DNA of 40,621 nt from an uncultured Flavonifractor sp. (GTDB lineage Bacteria > Bacillota > Clostridia > Oscillospirales > Oscillospiraceae). The stretch covers positions 1 through 40,621 of the forward strand of contig CALWXT010000011.1 of assembly GCA_944385575.1 (NCBI GenBank). The letters run 5' to 3'. Every line of letters begins with the position of its first letter. The stretch's first letter is position 1. Under the pieces are notes generated by a model, which worked only from the letters and a program-made list of their open reading frames with translations, ran no database searches and was not told where the DNA came from. Shown here in pieces: positions 1 to 7,744 of the stretch. The position numbers and the translations under genes are program-made.

Positions 1-988
1 GGCTGGTGTGGAAGCAGGTGACAAAGCGGATGACGGTATGGCTCTCGTCGTAGGGGCACCACACCTCGCAGTCGCACACCTCGTCCACCTGGGGCTTGAT
101 CTCGTTGGGGATGACGGCGAATACCTGGTTGGTGGGGGATTCCACCCACAGCGTCCAGCCCTTGGCCTTCAGCCCGTCCTGGAGCCGGGCGGCCATCTCG
201 TTGCCCTGACGGGCCATCTTGAAGTACAGGTCGTCCTCAAACAGGGTGAGGAAGGTAACGCCCTGAATCCAGCCCTTCTCCATTACGGCGCCCATCCGCT
301 TCTTCATGCGGAAGAAGCCGTCGGCCAGCTCCGGACGGGTGATGACCAGAGCCTCGCCGAACATGGCGCCGTTCTTGGTGCCACCGATGTAGAAGGCATC
401 ACACAGGTGGGCGAACTCCGGCAGGGTCAGGTCGTTGGCGTCGGAGGTGAGGGCGGCTCCCAGCCGGGCGCCGTCCACGAACAGCAGCAGGCCGTTGGCG
501 TGGCAGAACTCAGACAGGGCGGTGAGCTCCGCCTTGGTGTATACCGCGCCGTTTTCGGTGGAGTTGGAGATGTACACCAGGCCGGGCTTGGTCAGGTGGG
601 GGTCCTGATGGAGCTCCAGCAGGGGGGGCAGCATGTCGGGGGTGATCTTGCCGTCGGGGTTAGCGGGCACGGTGAGGATCTTGTGGCCGGTGGCCTCAAA
701 GGCGCCCACCTCATGGCCGTTCAGGTGGCCGGAGTCGGGGCAGATGGCTGCCTCCCAGGGCTTGAGCAGGAAAGAGCAGGCCACCACATTGGTCTGGGTG
801 CCGCCGATGAGAAATTCCACCATGGCGTCGGGACAGCCGCACACCTCACGGATGCGGTCCTTGGCCCGGGCGGTATAGCCGTCGTCGCCGTAGCCCCAGT
901 TGCCCTCCAGATTGACGGCGCACACCGCGTCCATCACCTTGGGATGGGCGCCGAAGGAGTAGTCGTTGCGGAACAGATACCGTTTCAT
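1..988 (-). CDS. ltaE: Low-specificity threonine aldolase (3' end cut by window edge)
   Basis: PLP-dependent fold-type I enzyme of the threonine aldolase / beta-eliminating lyase family, which cleaves L-threonine or L-allo-threonine to glycine and acetaldehyde in the cytoplasm. The visible 329 codons contain the family landmarks: an early GNWGYGDDGYT segment, the FVDGARLG strand (Asp that contacts the pyridine nitrogen) and GGTKNG, whose Lys205 should form the Schiff base. The ATG at 988 is preferred over the ATG six bases upstream because GGGAGG (minus strand, 1002-997) then sits 8-9 bases away instead of 2. The reading frame is open to base 2, and only a few C-terminal residues should be missing. 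It lies downstream of glnS on the same strand, separated by a GC-rich hairpin. Exact substrate preference cannot be read from sequence. Confidence 0.88.
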   Translation of the reverse strand, partial: MKRYLFRNDYSFGAHPKVMDAVCAVNLEGNWGYGDDGYTARAKDRIREVCGCPDAMVEFLIGGTQTNVVACSFLLKPWEAAICPDSGHLNGHEVGAFEATGHKILTVPANPDGKITPDMLPPLLELHQDPHLTKPGLVYISNSTENGAVYTKAELTALSEFCHANGLLLFVDGARLGAALTSDANDLTLPEFAHLCDAFYIGGTKNGAMFGEALVITRPELADGFFRMKKRMGAVMEKGWIQGVTFLTLFEDDLYFKMARQGNEMAARLQDGLKAKGWTLWVESPTNQVFAVIPNEIKPQVDEVCDCEVWCPYDESHTVIRFVTCFHTS

Positions 989-1014
989 GGTCATAACCTC
1001 CCGATGAAAGTGAA

Positions 1015-1036
1015 GCGGGCGGCCTGGGCCGCCCGC
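1015..1036 (-). terminator. GC-rich hairpin after glnS
   Basis: A 10-base perfect inverted repeat (1015-1024 with 1027-1036) starts 14 bases after the glnS stop. On the minus strand it is followed by CTTCACTTTC, only a weak U-tract, so it may be a partial terminator or attenuator ahead of the aldolase gene. Confidence 0.4.
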
Positions 1037-1049
1037 TATTTGAATAGAC

Positions 1050-2732
1050 TTAGAATTTGAAGGAATCCTTCAGGCTCACAGAGCGGTTGAACACCAGGTG
1101 GCCCGGCTTGGAGTCCTTGTTGTCCGCGCAGAAGTAGCCCTGGCGCAGGAACTGGAAGGAGGCGGGCGCCTCCACACCGGCCAGGCCAGCCTCCACCTTG
1201 GCCCCGGTGAGCACCTCCAGGGAGTTGGGATTCAGGCAGTCCAGGAAGTTCTTGTCGCCGGCGTCGGGGTCGGCATCGGTGAACAGATTGTCGTACAGGC
1301 GGATCTCAGCGTCCACGGCGGTGGCGGCGTCCACCCAGTGGATGGTAGCGCCCTTGATCTTCCGGCCGTCGGCGGGATCGCCGCCCCGGCTGTCGGGATC
1401 GTAAGTGGCGTGGATCACGGTCACATTGCCGTTCTCGTCCGCCTCATAGCCGGTGCACTTGATCACATAGGCGCCCTTCAGGCGGCACTCGGGGCCGTCG
1501 GGATAGAGACGCTTGTACTTGGGCACCGGGGCAGGCAGGAAGTCATCCGCCTCAACATACAGCTCCCGGGAGAAGGTGACCTCGCGGGTGCCGTCCTCAG
1601 GACGGTTGGGGTTGTTCTCCACGGTGAAGGTCTCGCTCTGGCCCTCGGGGTAGTTGGTGATGACCAGCTTGACGGGGCGGAGCACCGCCATCCGGCGCTG
1701 CGCGGTCTCGTTCAGGTCCTCCCGCAGGCAGTGCTCCAGGAAGGCGTACTCCACGGTGGAGGCCGCCTTGCTCACGCCGTTGCGCTCGGAGAAGTTGCGG
1801 ATGGCCCGGGGGGTGTAGCCACGGCGGCGCAGGCCGCACAGGGTGGGCATACGGGGATCGTCCCAGCCGGACACCCGGTTCTCCTCCACCAGCTGGCGGA
1901 GCTTCCGCTTGCTCATCACGGTGTAGTTGATGCCCAGGCGGGCAAACTCGATCTGACGGGGCTTGGCGGGGACGGGGCAGTTGGCGATCACCCAGTCGTA
2001 CAGGGGGCGGTGATCCTCAAACTCCAGGGAGCACAGGGAGTGGGTGATCCCCTCCAGCGCGTCCTCCAGAGGATGGGCAAAGTCGTACATGGGGTAGATG
2101 CACCACTTGTCCCCCTGACGGTGATGGTGCATGTGGTTGATGCGGTAGATGACCGGGTCACGCATGTTGAAGTTGCCGCTGGCAAGGTCAATCTTGGCCC
2201 GCAGGGTGTACTTGCCGTTGGGGAACTCGCCCGCCCGCATCCGGGCGAACAGGTCCAGAGATTCCTCCACCGGGCGGTCACGCCAGGGGGAGCGGGCGGG
2301 GGTGTTCACGTCGCCGCGGTACTCCTTGAACTCCTCCGGGGTGAGCTCGCACACATAGGCCAGCCCCTTCTTGATGAGCTCCACCGCGTACTCGTACATC
2401 TTTTCAAAGTAATCCGAGGCAAAATAGAACCGGTCGCCCCAGTCGTAGCCCAGCCAGTGGATATCCTCCTGGATGGCCTCCACGTACTCCACGTCTTCCT
2501 TGGTGGGGTTGGTGTCATCCATGCGGAGATTGCACAGGCCGCCGTACTTTTCCGCCGTGCCGAAATCCACAAAGATCGCCTTGGCATGGCCGATGTGCAG
2601 GTAGCCGTTGGGCTCCGGAGGGAACCGGGTGTGGACGGTCATGCCCTGGAACTGACCACCCTGGGCGATGTCCTCATCAATAAAATCGTGGATAAAGTTC
2701 TGCGTCATGGTGGGCTTCAGTTCTTCTGGCAT
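1050..2732 (-). CDS. glnS: Glutaminyl-tRNA synthetase
   Basis: Class I aminoacyl-tRNA synthetase that charges tRNA-Gln directly with glutamine; 560 aa, the usual length for bacterial GlnRS. The ATP-binding HIGH motif appears as GYLHIGHA within the opening PPEPNG signature, and the KMSKS loop as VMSKRKL. The MDDTNP and [10 protein letters not shown] segments are typical of GlnRS rather than of the related GluRS. The ATG at 2732 is chosen because AAGGAG lies 8 bases upstream on the minus strand; a longer frame reaches 2825 but has no ribosome site. A good sigma-A promoter (2767-2795) gives a leader too short for a T-box. Many Firmicutes lack GlnRS and make Gln-tRNA by GatCAB transamidation, so its presence is of taxonomic interest. 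Confidence 0.96.
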   Translation of the reverse strand: MPEELKPTMTQNFIHDFIDEDIAQGGQFQGMTVHTRFPPEPNGYLHIGHAKAIFVDFGTAEKYGGLCNLRMDDTNPTKEDVEYVEAIQEDIHWLGYDWGDRFYFASDYFEKMYEYAVELIKKGLAYVCELTPEEFKEYRGDVNTPARSPWRDRPVEESLDLFARMRAGEFPNGKYTLRAKIDLASGNFNMRDPVIYRINHMHHHRQGDKWCIYPMYDFAHPLEDALEGITHSLCSLEFEDHRPLYDWVIANCPVPAKPRQIEFARLGINYTVMSKRKLRQLVEENRVSGWDDPRMPTLCGLRRRGYTPRAIRNFSERNGVSKAASTVEYAFLEHCLREDLNETAQRRMAVLRPVKLVITNYPEGQSETFTVENNPNRPEDGTREVTFSRELYVEADDFLPAPVPKYKRLYPDGPECRLKGAYVIKCTGYEADENGNVTVIHATYDPDSRGGDPADGRKIKGATIHWVDAATAVDAEIRLYDNLFTDADPDAGDKNFLDCLNPNSLEVLTGAKVEAGLAGVEAPASFQFLRQGYFCADNKDSKPGHLVFNRSVSLKDSFKF

Positions 2733-2766
2733 CCTTTTCACTCCTTCTATCTTGATACGAACCAAT

Positions 2767-2795
2767 ATTTTACCTCTAATACGTAAAAAATGCAA
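2767..2795 (-). promoter_or_regulatory. glnS promoter
   Basis: On the minus strand, TTGCAT (2795-2790), a 17-base spacer and TAAAAT (2772-2767) form a good sigma-A promoter about 35 bases before the glnS start codon. Confidence 0.7.
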
Positions 2796-2844
2796 GAGCG
2801 GAGCACATCTGTTATGGCAGGGCAAAAATTTTTTTCAAAACATA

Positions 2845-2872
2845 TTGACATATTAGAATATTTGAATATAAT
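2845..2872 (+). promoter_or_regulatory. arsR-trx operon promoter in AT-rich patch
   Basis: Consensus TTGACA (2845-2850), a 16-base spacer and TATAAT (2867-2872). The stretch 2825-2885 is strikingly AT-rich for this window and repeats GAATAT inside and just after the spacer, together with TATTA/TAATA inverted arms. ArsR-family operators are commonly AT-rich inverted repeats overlapping the promoter, so this is the likely operator of the regulator encoded just downstream (inference). Confidence 0.75.
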
Positions 2873-2905
2873 AATATTAGAAAAAATGAATGAGGTGAGA
2901 CGACA

Positions 2906-3217
2906 ATGGAAGTGGAAGCCTGCTACACGGAGAAGGCGGAACTGCTGAAGGCCCTCTCTCACCCGCTGCGGCTGCGGATCGTCCGGGGGCTGCTGGTCAA
3001 CGGATGCCGCAATGTGAGCTGTATGGAGGCCCACACCGGCCAGTCCCAGTCCTGTATCTCCCAGCACCTGATGCGGCTGAAGGCCGCCGGCGTGGTGCGG
3101 GCGGTCCGGTCGGGAAACGAGGTCTACTATGAAGTGGCCGACCGGGCGGCGGCGGAAGTGATCGCCGCGCTGTTCGGCGACAGGGAGGAGGAGTACCAGT
3201 GTACGATGTTGCAGTAA
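2906..3217 (+). CDS. ArsR-family transcriptional regulator, cysteine-rich
   Basis: A 103-residue winged-helix repressor of the ArsR/SmtB family. The LSHPLRLRIVRGLL opening helix, the QSQSCISQHLMRLKAAGVV recognition region and the SGNEVYYEV wing are all in place. It has Cys6, Cys34, Cys39, Cys50 and Cys99. Cys34 and Cys39 fall near the helix that carries the metal-binding cysteines in ArsR, and Cys50 lies at the start of the recognition helix. The sensor could therefore respond to a metal(loid) or to thiol oxidation. The start is ATG 2906 with TGAGGTGAG upstream. The gene overlaps the next by 19 bases. Because the operon encodes thioredoxin functions and no efflux pump, redox sensing seems more likely than metal resistance (inference). 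Confidence 0.85.
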   Translation: MEVEACYTEKAELLKALSHPLRLRIVRGLLVNGCRNVSCMEAHTGQSQSCISQHLMRLKAAGVVRAVRSGNEVYYEVADRAAAEVIAALFGDREEEYQCTMLQ

Positions 3218-4047
3218 TCGGCGGAGGCCCCGCGGGACTGTCGGCAGCCATCCAGGTGCGGGCCAGAGGCAAGTCGGTACTGGTGGTCAGCGGCGACGAC
3301 CGGGACAATCCGCTGTACAAGACCGAGCGCATCGACAACTACCTGGGTTTTTATGATATAACGGGTGCCGCCATGATGGAGCAGTTCCGGGCCCACGCCC
3401 TGCGCATGGGTGTGGAGCGGAAAGAGGGCCGGGTGCTGAATATCATGCCCATGAACGACACATTCTACCTGAGTATCGGCAGCGATATGGAGCAGGCCCG
3501 GGCGGTGGTGCTGGCCACCGGCGTGGTGCGCTCCGCCAAGTACCCCGGCGAAGGGGAGCACCTGGGCGCGGGGGTGAGCTACTGCGCCACCTGCGACGGG
3601 ATGCTCTACCGGGGCAAGGAGGTGGCTGTGGTCGGTCTGGCTGCCGACGCGCCGGCGGAGGCCAACTGGCTGAAAGAGATCGGCTGCAAGGTCACCTATG
3701 TCGGCCCCAAAGAGCCCAACGGCCTGCGGCCGGATATTCCGGCGGTAAAGGCCGGGAAGGTGGAAGTGCTGGGCGGACAGAAGGTGGAGGGCCTGCGGGC
3801 CGGCAGCGCCACCATCCCCTGCGAAGGCGTGTTTATCCTCCGGCCCTCCATGGCCCCGGCGGAGCTGCTCCCCGGGCTGGAGCTGGAGGGAAACTATATC
3901 AAGGTGGACCGGAATATGGCCACCAATCTTCCCGGCGTTTTTGCCGCAGGCGACTGCACCGGACTGCCCCTCCAGGTCTCCAAGGCCGTGGGGGAGGGCC
4001 AGGTGGCGGGTCACCGGGCGGCAGAATATCTGGATCACTCCAAATAA
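3199..4047 (+). CDS. Thioredoxin reductase-like flavoprotein with degenerate NADPH site (FFTR-like)
   Basis: 282-residue member of the low-molecular-weight thioredoxin reductase family. The FAD-binding GGGPAG is at residues 8-13, the redox-active CATC at 129-132, and a C-terminal AAGDC FAD segment is present. The second nucleotide domain is atypical: the usual GGGDSA-type loop reads GLAADAPAEAN at 146-156, and the arginines of the HRR motif are missing (VTYVGPKEPN). Loss of both motifs is the published hallmark of ferredoxin-dependent flavin thioredoxin reductases described from Clostridium, so the electron donor may be ferredoxin rather than NADPH. The start is GTG 3199, placed after AGGGAGGAGGAG and inside the end of the arsR-type gene, which implies translational coupling. 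The natural electron acceptor is presumably the thioredoxin encoded next. Confidence 0.85.
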   Translation: MYDVAVIGGGPAGLSAAIQVRARGKSVLVVSGDDRDNPLYKTERIDNYLGFYDITGAAMMEQFRAHALRMGVERKEGRVLNIMPMNDTFYLSIGSDMEQARAVVLATGVVRSAKYPGEGEHLGAGVSYCATCDGMLYRGKEVAVVGLAADAPAEANWLKEIGCKVTYVGPKEPNGLRPDIPAVKAGKVEVLGGQKVEGLRAGSATIPCEGVFILRPSMAPAELLPGLELEGNYIKVDRNMATNLPGVFAAGDCTGLPLQVSKAVGEGQVAGHRAAEYLDHSK

Positions 4048-4082
4048 AACAATTTGACATACAGAGAAAGGACGATACGATT

Positions 4083-4397
4083 ATGGCGATTATTCATCTG
4101 ACTCAGGACGGTTTTGACAAGGCGACTGCCAACGGCATTTCCATGGTGGACTTCTGGGCTTCCTGGTGCGGCCCCTGCAAGATGCTCGCGCCCGTGATGG
4201 AGGACCTGGCCGGCAAGTACGAGGGCAAGGCCCTGGTGGGCAAGGTGAACGTGGACGACGAGCCCGGCCTGGCCATGCGCTTCGGGGTCATGAGCATCCC
4301 CACTGTGGTGTTCCTGAAGGACGGCAAGGAGTTCGACCGGAAGGTGGGCGTCATGCCTGCCTCCGCCTACACCAGTGTGCTGGACGCCAACATCTGA
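4083..4397 (+). CDS. trxA: Thioredoxin
   Basis: 104-residue thioredoxin, the standard family length. It has the WCGPCK active site after VDFWASW, the buried Asp region, and the cis-proline loop MSIPTVV. It reduces protein disulfides in the cytoplasm. The start is ATG 4083 with AGAAAGGA 10 bases upstream. It follows the reductase gene by 35 bases and ends just before a strong terminator, so the operon is regulator, reductase, thioredoxin. Pairing with the atypical reductase makes a ferredoxin-thioredoxin chain plausible. Confidence 0.95.
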   Translation: MAIIHLTQDGFDKATANGISMVDFWASWCGPCKMLAPVMEDLAGKYEGKALVGKVNVDDEPGLAMRFGVMSIPTVVFLKDGKEFDRKVGVMPASAYTSVLDANI

Positions 4398-4400
4398 ATA

Positions 4401-4434
4401 AAAAAAGAGCCGGGCGCTGCCCGGCTCTTTTTTT
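4401..4434. terminator. Bidirectional terminator between trxA and the anti-sigma gene
   Basis: A 9-bp stem (4407-4415 with 4419-4427) and 3-base loop, flanked by seven T on the right and a run of A on the left, so it can end transcription from both convergent genes. Confidence 0.9.
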
Positions 4435-4439
4435 ATCTG

Positions 4440-5768
4440 TCATTCCAGCAGATGGACCCTGGGGCCGTCCTCCGGCAGGGCCACGGTGTTGCCGTTGACC
4501 AGGGAGGCCAGGTCGGCGGGGGATACTCCCTTTGCGGCCCAGGTCACCACCATGGTGGAACCGTCGGTCTGAGGGTAATGTATGGTAAAGGTGTCATACT
4601 CCCAGGTCGCGGTGTCCCATAGTGCGTCGTCCCCATAGCTGCCCCACTCCTCCAGGTCGGCGGCGGTGACTTTGCCGGGCTGGAAATTGGGAGCCGCAAG
4701 GCTGGCATAAGCGGGGAAGCGCATGACCTGGACATAGAGATAGCCGTAGCTTTGGGTAAACAGAATGCTGAGAGAATCCCAGTTCTGGCCCAGCTTCCGG
4801 TGGGCGTTCCCAAACTGGAAGCCCAGGGGAAGCGTCTCCGGGTCGGGGAAAAAGACGGCCATGTCCTCCTCATAGGCTTCCTCCAGGGTCAGCTCCTCAT
4901 CCCGAGGCTCCGGGATGGAGTCGGGTACCAGATGCTCGGTAGTGATGGTCCCATCCGTCCGGGTGGCGTTCCACACGAAGGTGCAGGGCAGCCAGGTGGC
5001 TGCATCCCCGTCCTCCCCGGTGTAGACAAAGTCCATGCCCAGATCCCCCACCTGGAAGGTGGCCCGGCAGGTCATTTCATACCGGCGGTCATCATTATTG
5101 TCGGCATAGAGCATGTAGCTGGTGACCTCCACGCCGTCCACATCCTGGACGGCGGCGTCGGTGTAGACGGTGCTCCGTTGAGGGTATTGCCCCGGCCACA
5201 GGGTGAGAGTAAAGGACTCCGTGTCCCGCACGCCCCGGATGGAGGCGTTGATCACTGTGCCGTCGGCGGCATAGATCACCATGCCGTCCAGGCCGAAGTT
5301 GTACCAGCACAGGCTCCAGGGAACATCTTCCCCGCCGCCGAAGATACCCAGAATATCTGCGGCGGTCATCGGTTCGGAGAACCAGCCCTCCGGCAGGCCC
5401 CAGTCTATCATGAGGGCTTCAGAGTCATTGCAGTCGGGGAAGCTGAGGGTGGGGATGCCGTAAAAACTGTGGGGCTGACCCTGGAAGGGGTCGTCTCCCA
5501 CGATCAGCGTATGCTCGGCCTCCGGTGGGGTGCTCTCCGCCGTGCCGGGCGTGGCGGCTACCCCGGCGGTGGGGGAGACCTCCTGAGCCGGCGTGTCCGC
5601 CCAGGGCTGCCACAGGCCCACCACCGCCAGCAGGCAGCAGGCGGCTGCCAGACCCAGGGCGGGGGCGTACCGGTTTTTCCGGCGGCAGGGCCTTTCCCCG
5701 GCCAGCAGCTTTTCGTGCAGGTCCGTGGGAACGGTGATACGGTCCATATAATTCCGATAGCGGTTCAT
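4440..5768 (-). CDS. Membrane-anchored putative anti-sigma factor
   Basis: 442-residue protein with a short basic cytoplasmic segment of about 40 residues, one membrane helix (LGLAAACCLLAVVGLW) and a large extracellular part that begins with a Pro/Thr/Ala-rich linker. The outer part has no motif I recognise; it is acidic and rich in aromatic residues. The start ATG (5768) overlaps the stop of the upstream ECF sigma gene as ATGA, with GGAG 7 bases before it. The overlapping order sigma then single-pass membrane protein is the classic arrangement for an anti-sigma factor that holds the sigma factor at the membrane until a signal is sensed outside. The N-terminal segment lacks an obvious zinc anti-sigma HxxxCxxC motif, so the role rests on context. 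Confidence 0.7.
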   Translation of the reverse strand: MNRYRNYMDRITVPTDLHEKLLAGERPCRRKNRYAPALGLAAACCLLAVVGLWQPWADTPAQEVSPTAGVAATPGTAESTPPEAEHTLIVGDDPFQGQPHSFYGIPTLSFPDCNDSEALMIDWGLPEGWFSEPMTAADILGIFGGGEDVPWSLCWYNFGLDGMVIYAADGTVINASIRGVRDTESFTLTLWPGQYPQRSTVYTDAAVQDVDGVEVTSYMLYADNNDDRRYEMTCRATFQVGDLGMDFVYTGEDGDAATWLPCTFVWNATRTDGTITTEHLVPDSIPEPRDEELTLEEAYEEDMAVFFPDPETLPLGFQFGNAHRKLGQNWDSLSILFTQSYGYLYVQVMRFPAYASLAAPNFQPGKVTAADLEEWGSYGDDALWDTATWEYDTFTIHYPQTDGSTMVVTWAAKGVSPADLASLVNGNTVALPEDGPRVHLLE

Positions 5769-6235
5769 TCCCATTCTCCTTTCAGCAGATCCCGCAGCCT
5801 GTCCCGGGCCCGGGCCAGCCGGGAGCGGACGGTGCCCTCCCGCCAGCCGGTCATGGCGGCGATCTCGGCGGTCTGGTAGCCCTCATAATAGTAAAGATGG
5901 AGCACCGTCCGATCCTTGGGGGGCAGGGACTGAATGACCTCCATTAAAGCCTGCTCCTCGGGACCGGCAGCGGGGTAGCTGTCCAGCAGGGGAGCGGTGC
6001 GCCGGCGCCAGGGAGCGCGCAGGCGGCTCTTGCAGCCGTTGACGGCCACCTTCAGCAGCCAGGCCCGCTCGTGGGCGGGGCTTTCAAAGATGGGGGCCTT
6101 TTCCCACAGGCGCAGGAAGGTGTCCTGCACCACGTCCTCCGCCTCCTGGGGGTCCCCCAGAATGGCCAGAGCCGCGCGGTACAGGGTGTTTTCATAGGTG
6201 CGGATCACAGTTTCCAACCGGTTGGATTCCGTCAT
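5765..6235 (-). CDS. ECF-type RNA polymerase sigma factor
   Basis: 156-residue sigma-70 family protein of the extracytoplasmic function group. Region 2 is seen in YRAALAILGDPQEAEDVVQDTFLRLW, a pattern typical of ECF factors (split here only by reading: YRAALAIL, then DPQEAEDVVQDTF). Region 4 has LPPKDRTVLHLYY followed by the helix-turn-helix ending GTVRSRLARAR. The ATG at 6235 is chosen because GGAGGGAGGAAG lies directly upstream; the frame runs further but without a ribosome site. It is co-transcribed and translationally coupled with the membrane protein downstream. No convincing ECF-type AAC/CGT promoter is visible upstream, so autoregulation cannot be supported. Confidence 0.92.
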   Translation of the reverse strand: MTESNRLETVIRTYENTLYRAALAILGDPQEAEDVVQDTFLRLWEKAPIFESPAHERAWLLKVAVNGCKSRLRAPWRRRTAPLLDSYPAAGPEEQALMEVIQSLPPKDRTVLHLYYYEGYQTAEIAAMTGWREGTVRSRLARARDRLRDLLKGEWE

Positions 6236-6310
6236 CTTCCTCCCTCCTTCACCCTTAATACGCTCGAGCGGGCCGAAATGCTCCGCCAATACTGAAAAAT
6301 TGCGGGAAGA

Positions 6311-6339
6311 TTGCCACATAACCTCTGCCGTGGTAAAAT
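6311..6339 (+). promoter_or_regulatory. Aminopeptidase promoter
   Basis: TTGCCA (6311-6316), 17-base spacer, TAAAAT (6334-6339); AAAGGAG and the ATG at 6369 follow. It lies in the divergent gap with the sigma gene. Confidence 0.7.
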
Positions 6340-6368
6340 AACACCATTGACGAAAGGAGACATGTGCT

Positions 6369-7664
6369 ATGAGTGTACAGGCACTGATGGATTTTATAGA
6401 CCGCAGCCCCAGCCCCTACCACGCGGCGGCTCAGGCGGCTGAACTGCTGAAAAACGCGGGATTCCATGCCCTGGAGGAGCATCAGAAGTGGGAGCTGACC
6501 CCGGGGCAGGGCTATTACGTTACCAGGAACCAGAGCAGCCTCATCGCCTTCCGGCTGCCCGCCCGAAAGCCGGAGAGCTGGCGCCTCACCGCCGCCCACA
6601 GCGATTCCCCCACCTTTGCGGTGAAGAACGAGGTTTTGGAGGGGGACAAGCATTACCTGCGCCTGGCGGTGGAGGGGTACGGCGGGATGAACTGCGCCTC
6701 CTGGCTGGACCGGCCCCTCACCGTGGCGGGCCGGGTGCTGGTGGCCGCCGGGAACGGCGCGGAGAGCCGGCTGGTGTACCTGGACCGGGACCTGCTCACC
6801 ATTCCCAGCCTGGCCATCCACATGCAGCGGGATGTGAACAAGGGCCATGAGTACAACCCCCAGCGGGACATGCAGCCTCTGTACGGCCTGACCGGGAGCA
6901 AGCCCCTCACCGAGCTGCTGGCGGAGGAACTGGGCGTGGAAAAGGAGGCCCTGCTGGCCTGGGACCTGGTGCTCTGCCCCCGACAGAAGCCGGTGCTGCT
7001 GGGTGCGGAGGGAGAGCTGTTCCAGGCCCCCCGCATCGACGACCTGGGCTGCGCCTGGGCCGGGCTGGAAGGGCTGATTTCCGCAAAGGGCCAGGAGACG
7101 GCGGGGCAGGTCTACTGCCTGTTCGACAATGAGGAAGTGGGCAGCGGCACCCGGCAGGGCGCCCTGAGCACCTTCCTGCCCGACGTGCTGGAGCGGATTG
7201 CCTGCTGTCTGAGCATGGACGCCCAGGAGAGGCGGATGGCCCTGGCGGGCAGCATGCTCCTCAGCGCCGACAACGGCCACGCCGTCCATCCCAACTTTAC
7301 CGAAAAGTCTGACCCGGCCAACAGGGTCTACCCCAACGGCGGCGTGGTGGTGAAATATTCTGCTAACCAGAAGTATACCACAAACGCCCTGACGGCGGGG
7401 GTGTTCAAGGCCATCTGCCAAAAGGCCGGGGTGCCGGTGCAGACCTTCGCCAACCGGGCCGACGAGCCCGGCGGCTCTACCCTGGGCAATCTCCTGGGCC
7501 AGCAGGTGAGCATCCCTATGGTGGATATCGGCATGGCCCAGCTGGCTATGCACGCCGCCGTGGAGACCGCCGGAAGCCATGACCCGGACTATCTGGCCCG
7601 GGCCTGCGCCGCCTTCTATGAGAGCAGTCTGACGGTGGCTGGAGATGGCAAGTATTCCTTCTGA
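6369..7664 (+). CDS. apeB: M18 family metallo-aminopeptidase
   Basis: 431-residue cytoplasmic zinc aminopeptidase of family M18 (aspartyl aminopeptidase group), which removes N-terminal residues from peptides. The co-catalytic metal motifs are present in order: AAHSDSPTF, RIDDLG, FDNEEVGSGT (with the catalytic Glu pair), SADNGHAVHPN, and the C-terminal DIGMAQLAMHAAVE with its last metal histidine. Length matches the family. The start ATG 6369 follows AAAGGAG. It is a single-gene unit driven by its own promoter. Whether the preference is for acidic residues or other substrates cannot be decided here; clostridial M18 enzymes are often annotated simply as aminopeptidase. Confidence 0.93.
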   Translation: MSVQALMDFIDRSPSPYHAAAQAAELLKNAGFHALEEHQKWELTPGQGYYVTRNQSSLIAFRLPARKPESWRLTAAHSDSPTFAVKNEVLEGDKHYLRLAVEGYGGMNCASWLDRPLTVAGRVLVAAGNGAESRLVYLDRDLLTIPSLAIHMQRDVNKGHEYNPQRDMQPLYGLTGSKPLTELLAEELGVEKEALLAWDLVLCPRQKPVLLGAEGELFQAPRIDDLGCAWAGLEGLISAKGQETAGQVYCLFDNEEVGSGTRQGALSTFLPDVLERIACCLSMDAQERRMALAGSMLLSADNGHAVHPNFTEKSDPANRVYPNGGVVVKYSANQKYTTNALTAGVFKAICQKAGVPVQTFANRADEPGGSTLGNLLGQQVSIPMVDIGMAQLAMHAAVETAGSHDPDYLARACAAFYESSLTVAGDGKYSF

Positions 7665-7678
7665 AAAGGCGGGAAGTA

Positions 7679-7707
7679 TTGAAAAAAAGGGTATCTTGTG
7701 GTATTTT
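7679..7707 (+). promoter_or_regulatory. Promoter of the Dlt-like operon
   Basis: TTGAAA (7679-7684), 17-base spacer, TATTTT (7702-7707), about 37 bases before the first gene of the eight-gene operon. No other promoter-like sequence is evident before 20006, where gene gaps are short or absent. Confidence 0.65.
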
Positions 7708-7744
7708 AATTAGTTAGAGTACCTGAGAGGAAAGGAGCCGGAGC

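Noticed and set aside
4053-4079. TTGACA followed by TACGAT before trxA, a possible internal promoter
   Set aside because: The predicted start of transcription would fall at or after the trxA start codon, beyond its ribosome site.
6261-6270. Perfect palindrome CGCTCGAGCG upstream of the sigma gene
   Set aside because: Only 10 bases in GC-rich DNA, with no second copy and no promoter nearby that it would overlap convincingly.
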